From an uncultured Clostridia bacterium (GTDB taxonomy: Bacteria > Bacillota > Clostridia > Christensenellales > Pumilibacteraceae): a stretch of DNA of 7,429 bases. The notes under the pieces were generated by a model that saw only the letters and a list, made by a program, of their open reading frames with translations, was not told the DNA's origin and did not search any database. Numbering within the stretch: the first letter of the stretch is position 1; each line of letters opens with the position of its first letter. The stretch is taken from the NCBI GenBank assembly GCA_900553555.1, contig USEG01000042.1:1-7429 (forward strand), read 5' to 3'. The translations under genes were made by a program, and so were the position numbers. Shown here piece by piece: positions 5,141 to 7,429 of this stretch.

Positions 5141-5889
5141 GCGGAGAAGTGCTTATCGAAATACGCCACCTCCAAAAAGTTTTCGGCGATCACGAAGTGC
5201 TCAGCGACATAAATTTCACCGTCAGCCGCGGCGACGTAACCTGTATTATCGGTCCGTCGGGCAGCGGAAAAAGCACGCTCCTTCGCTGCCTCAACCTGTT
5301 CGAACAGCCCACTTCCGGCGAAATTCTCATGGACGGCGAAAATATTCTCGAGTCCAAACAGCCGCATAAATATCGCCAAAAAGTGGGAATGGTGTTTCAG
5401 TCGTTCAACCTTTTCAACAACATGAACGTACTCAAAAACTGTTCGATAGGTCCGCGCGCCGTGCTGGGCGTAAAAAAAGACGTCGCGGAAGAAAAAGCAA
5501 AAAAATATCTGTCGCTCGTCGGAATGGATAAATTCGTGGACGCGCGCCCGGCGCAATTGTCCGGCGGTCAAAAACAGCGCGTCGCCATTGCCCGCGCTCT
5601 TGCCATGGAGCCCGAAGTAGTGCTTTTCGACGAACCGACCAGTGCGCTCGACCCCGAAATGGTGGGCGAAGTGCTTGCCGTAATGACCGACCTCGCCAAA
5701 ACGGGACTTACAATGGTGGTGGTCACGCACGAAATGGGTTTTGCCCGCGACATCGCGTCAAAAGTGGTTTTTATGGACAACGGCGTAATAGAAGAGGAAG
5801 GCACCGCCGAAGATATTTTCGTTCATCCTCAAAAAGAACGCACGAAGGCTTTTCTGTCGCGCATACTCAGCAGCGAAAACCGGGCATAA
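5137..5889 (+). CDS. lysine (polar amino acid) ABC transporter ATP-binding protein
   Basis: A 250-residue ATPase of the GlnQ/HisP family that powers the importer from the cytoplasmic side. All catalytic elements are intact: Walker [10 protein letters not shown] (39-47), Q-loop Q88 in [12 protein letters not shown] signature LSGGQ (141-145) followed by [10 protein letters not shown], Walker B VVLFDEP (161-167, catalytic E166), D-loop SALD (169-172) and switch H198. Length is normal for the family. The start ATGA overlaps the permease stop, and a strong GGGAGGT (5122-5128) lies 8 bases upstream, so translation is coupled. It is the last gene of the lysine-controlled operon. Substrate cannot be told from the ATPase itself; the riboswitch in front of the operon gives it. 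Confidence 0.95.
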   Translation: MSGEVLIEIRHLQKVFGDHEVLSDINFTVSRGDVTCIIGPSGSGKSTLLRCLNLFEQPTSGEILMDGENILESKQPHKYRQKVGMVFQSFNLFNNMNVLKNCSIGPRAVLGVKKDVAEEKAKKYLSLVGMDKFVDARPAQLSGGQKQRVAIARALAMEPEVVLFDEPTSALDPEMVGEVLAVMTDLAKTGLTMVVVTHEMGFARDIASKVVFMDNGVIEEEGTAEDIFVHPQKERTKAFLSRILSSENRA

Positions 5890-5890
5890 T

Positions 5891-5915
5891 AAAAAAGACG
5901 GTCAAAACCGCCGTC
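5891..5915 (-). terminator. minus-strand terminator abutting the ATPase gene
   Basis: On the minus strand GACGG (5915-5911) and CCGTC (5901-5897) form a stem with a 9-base loop that is followed at once by six T (5896-5891). It would stop any transcript of the minus-strand operon that passes the terminator at 5979-6009 before it enters the lysine transporter genes. On the plus strand the same hairpin has no T tract, though outer CGGGC (5881-5885) / GCCCG (5916-5920) could extend it. Confidence 0.6.
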
Positions 5916-5978
5916 GCCCGATAAATAAAGTTTATAAAATTCCGCAGAAACAATAAAAAGCAGAAAAACCGCAAAAAA

Positions 5979-6009
5979 CCGCAGGGCATATTAGTCCTGC
6001 GGCTTTTTT
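5979..6009. terminator. bidirectional terminator between convergent operons
   Basis: A perfect 7-bp GC-rich stem CCGCAGG (5979-5985) / CCTGCGG (5996-6002) has a 10-base loop. On the plus strand it is followed by six T at 6004-6009 after one C; on the minus strand six A at 5973-5978 become six T. It can therefore end both the lysine transporter mRNA and the DUF1667/oxidoreductase mRNA, which converge here. Confidence 0.9.
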
Positions 6010-6025
6010 CTGTCAAAAACAGGCG

Positions 6026-6382
6026 TTAAATTTTTTCGACTTTGCGTGTGGCGATAAAGTTCACGTCGGTGCCGGCGACGTTTTTTGCGATGATATCGCC
6101 GATTTCTTTGGGCGCGTTTACCGTAAGGCCTTTTATTTCCTGAAGACTGCGGAAAACAAGTTCTTTTGCAATGGGTTTATCGGTTTTTACCGACAGCATG
6201 GCGCAGTCTCCGCCCAAAATTCTTACGGACGACGTGACTGTTCTTACGGGAGCGGTCATTTCCTCTATCGCGTACTTTTTGCCGCGCGGGCAGGAATTGC
6301 CTTCGACGGAAAAACCGTCCGCCGTTTTTTCAACAGTCATTCTGCACCCCATGGGGCAGCAAATACAAATGAGTTCAGTCAT
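6026..6382 (-). CDS. DUF1667 cysteine-cluster protein
   Basis: A 118-residue protein of typical DUF1667 length. Family marks are C6-x-x-C9-P-x-G-C13 near the N-terminus, then G-N-S-C31-P-R-G-K, A-P-V-R-T-V-T-S-S-V, V-K-T-D-K-P-I-A-K-E-L and the D-V-N-F-I-A-T-R ending. The four cysteines C6, C9, C13 and C31 look like an iron-sulfur cluster site; C8 is an extra cysteine where the family usually has a hydrophobic residue. The family is known mainly from its place beside glycerol-3-phosphate oxidoreductases in Clostridia and may be an electron-transfer subunit comparable in role to GlpC; its activity has not been shown. ATG 6382 is chosen because AGGAGG (6396-6391) sits 8 bases ahead; the GTG at 6391 overlaps that site. 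The first 8 bases overlap the upstream gene's end. Confidence 0.9.
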   Translation of the reverse strand: MTELICICCPMGCRMTVEKTADGFSVEGNSCPRGKKYAIEEMTAPVRTVTSSVRILGGDCAMLSVKTDKPIAKELVFRSLQEIKGLTVNAPKEIGDIIAKNVAGTDVNFIATRKVEKI

Positions 6383-7429
6383 GGTTTTCACCTCCTGTAA
6401 GACCCACCGAGATGTTGTTTGCGTGTCGCAGCGCGGCCGCTTGCTGAGCGTTTAGAGAGAGCACTTCCATTTCGCCCGGAGCGACTATTCGGCGCGGACG
6501 GGACAGAATGGTCTGTCCGTCGGCCACAACTTCCAGCCGCACGTTTTTCATCACCGACGAGACGCGCATTTTAAGGGACAATTCGCCGTCGCTTTCATCG
6601 CGCCTGAGTTTTTGCGGCACAACGTATCTTACGCCGCCAAAGGTGGAAAAGCTAATGCATTCGCCCCTTTTCGCCGCTCCGCCCGCAATGTATTCGGCGG
6701 CTTTTTTTCCGGCAAGAGCGCTTTCGTTGCTGACAAAATCGACGAGGTCGTGTACGTGCAGTACGTTGCCGCATTCAAAAATGCCGTCCACGCCCGTCAT
6801 CATGTCGTCGTCGACTTCCGCTCCGCCCGTTACGGGAGAAAGCGCGACGCCGGCAGTTTTTGCCAGTTCGTTTTCGGGCAGCAGACCCACCGACAGGAGC
6901 AGAGTATCGCATTCTATCGGCGTTTCCGTTCCGGCAACGGGATTGCGGTTTTGGTCCACCGCCGCGATGACCACGCCCGAAAGTCTGCCGTCCCGGGCGT
7001 TAATCTTTACCACCGTGTGCGACAGCAGCAGCGGAATATTAAAATCGTTAAGGCACTGCACTATATTACGGTTAAGGCCCGACGAATAGGGCATCAGCTC
7101 GACGCACGCTTTGACTTCGCAGCCTTCAAAAGTCATGCGGCGCGCCATGATGAGCCCTATGTCGCCGCTGCCCAGAATTACTACTTTTTTGCCCGGCATG
7201 AGCCCTTCCATATTGACGAGTTTTTGCGCCGTTCCCGCCGAGAATATGCCGGCGCAGCGCGCGCCCGCTATGTTGATGGCCCCGCGCGGTCTTTCGCGGC
7301 AGCCGCACGCCAAAATAACCGCTTTGGCTTTAACGGCAATTACTCCCTTATCCGCCGAAACCGCCGTAACCACCTTGTCGGCCGAGACGTTAATAACCGT
7401 GGTATTGAGATAGCAGGCAATGCCGCGGG
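6375..7429 (-). CDS. GlpB-like NAD(P)/FAD-dependent oxidoreductase, 5' end missing
   Basis: The reading frame stays open to the right edge, so the N-terminal FAD-binding part (about 100 residues by family comparison) lies outside; 350 residues are present. In the visible part, ILACGCRERPRG (38-49) is a family hallmark, GSGDIG (86-91) in KKVVILGSGDIGLIMARR is the NAD(P)-binding motif of the inserted Rossmann domain, and DGIFECGNVLHVHDLVDF (214-231) is the second FAD-contact motif. A final ~90-residue domain with V-R-Y-V-V-P-Q and P-G-E-M-E closes the protein. This matches the pyridine-nucleotide disulfide oxidoreductase-like proteins encoded with a GlpA-type glycerol-3-phosphate dehydrogenase and a DUF1667 protein in Clostridia. 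A role in passing electrons from glycerol-3-phosphate is inferred from that association. The GTG at 7373 is internal, not the start. The stop overlaps the DUF1667 start by 8 bases. Confidence 0.92.
   Translation of the reverse strand, partial: RGIACYLNTTVINVSADKVVTAVSADKGVIAVKAKAVILACGCRERPRGAINIAGARCAGIFSAGTAQKLVNMEGLMPGKKVVILGSGDIGLIMARRMTFEGCEVKACVELMPYSSGLNRNIVQCLNDFNIPLLLSHTVVKINARDGRLSGVVIAAVDQNRNPVAGTETPIECDTLLLSVGLLPENELAKTAGVALSPVTGGAEVDDDMMTGVDGIFECGNVLHVHDLVDFVSNESALAGKKAAEYIAGGAAKRGECISFSTFGGVRYVVPQKLRRDESDGELSLKMRVSSVMKNVRLEVVADGQTILSRPRRIVAPGEMEVLSLNAQQAAALRHANNISVGLTGGENHD
6391..6396 (-). promoter_or_regulatory. ribosome binding site of the DUF1667 gene, inside the oxidoreductase gene
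   Basis: On the minus strand a perfect AGGAGG (6396-6391) lies in the last codons of the oxidoreductase gene (the T-G-G-E stretch) and 8 bases before ATG 6382. It decides the start in favour of ATG 6382 over GTG 6391 and indicates coupled translation of the two genes. Confidence 0.85.

Noticed and set aside
6508..7089. 193-residue plus-strand ORF opposite the oxidoreductase
   Set aside because: Ser/Thr/Pro-rich antisense shadow of a gene with intact motifs; no ribosome site.

Overview
The window looks like chromosome from an uncultured gut-type Clostridia (Firmicutes) bacterium. This rests on the AGGAGG-type ribosome sites, consensus TTGACA/TATAAT promoters, lipobox lipoproteins, a lysine (L box) riboswitch and a DUF1667/FAD-oxidoreductase pair common in Clostridia. 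GC content is intermediate and intergenic DNA is AT-rich. A finer placement (for example Christensenellales) would be a guess. No CRISPR array, tRNA, rRNA, transposase or replication origin is visible.

Layout. Positions 1-586 hold the end of a DUF1508 repeat protein and an MmcQ/YjbR-family gene, both on the plus strand. The -35 box of the next promoter overlaps the yjbR stop codon and drives dnaN (681-1784), the replication sliding clamp. It stands alone here, without dnaA or recF, and is followed by three hairpins with T tracts. Positions 2081-2878 form a visibly AT-richer accessory module: a 71-residue XRE-type repressor on the minus strand and a divergent 162-residue lipoprotein of unknown function. 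Between them a perfect 13-bp inverted repeat overlaps both promoters, and the repressor mRNA is predicted to be leaderless. A gene-free stretch (2879-3193) holds a small degenerate repeat and a long purine-rich tract.

Positions 3194-5889 form a lysine-controlled operon. A strong promoter is followed by a full lysine riboswitch with P1 to P5 and the P2/P3 kissing loop, then an intrinsic terminator. After it come a substrate-binding lipoprotein, a membrane permease and an ATPase. Together these make an amino-acid ABC importer that the riboswitch marks as a lysine importer, shut down when lysine is plentiful.

The right end (6026-7429, minus strand) carries a DUF1667 Cys-cluster protein and the C-terminal part of a GlpB-like NAD/FAD oxidoreductase, translationally coupled by an 8-bp overlap. 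It is probably part of an anaerobic glycerol-3-phosphate oxidation operon whose first genes lie beyond the window. This operon converges on the lysine operon, and terminators at 5891-5915 and 5979-6009 separate them.

The most novel-looking element is the repressor/operator/lipoprotein module. The clearest functional assignment is the lysine riboswitch and its transporter.
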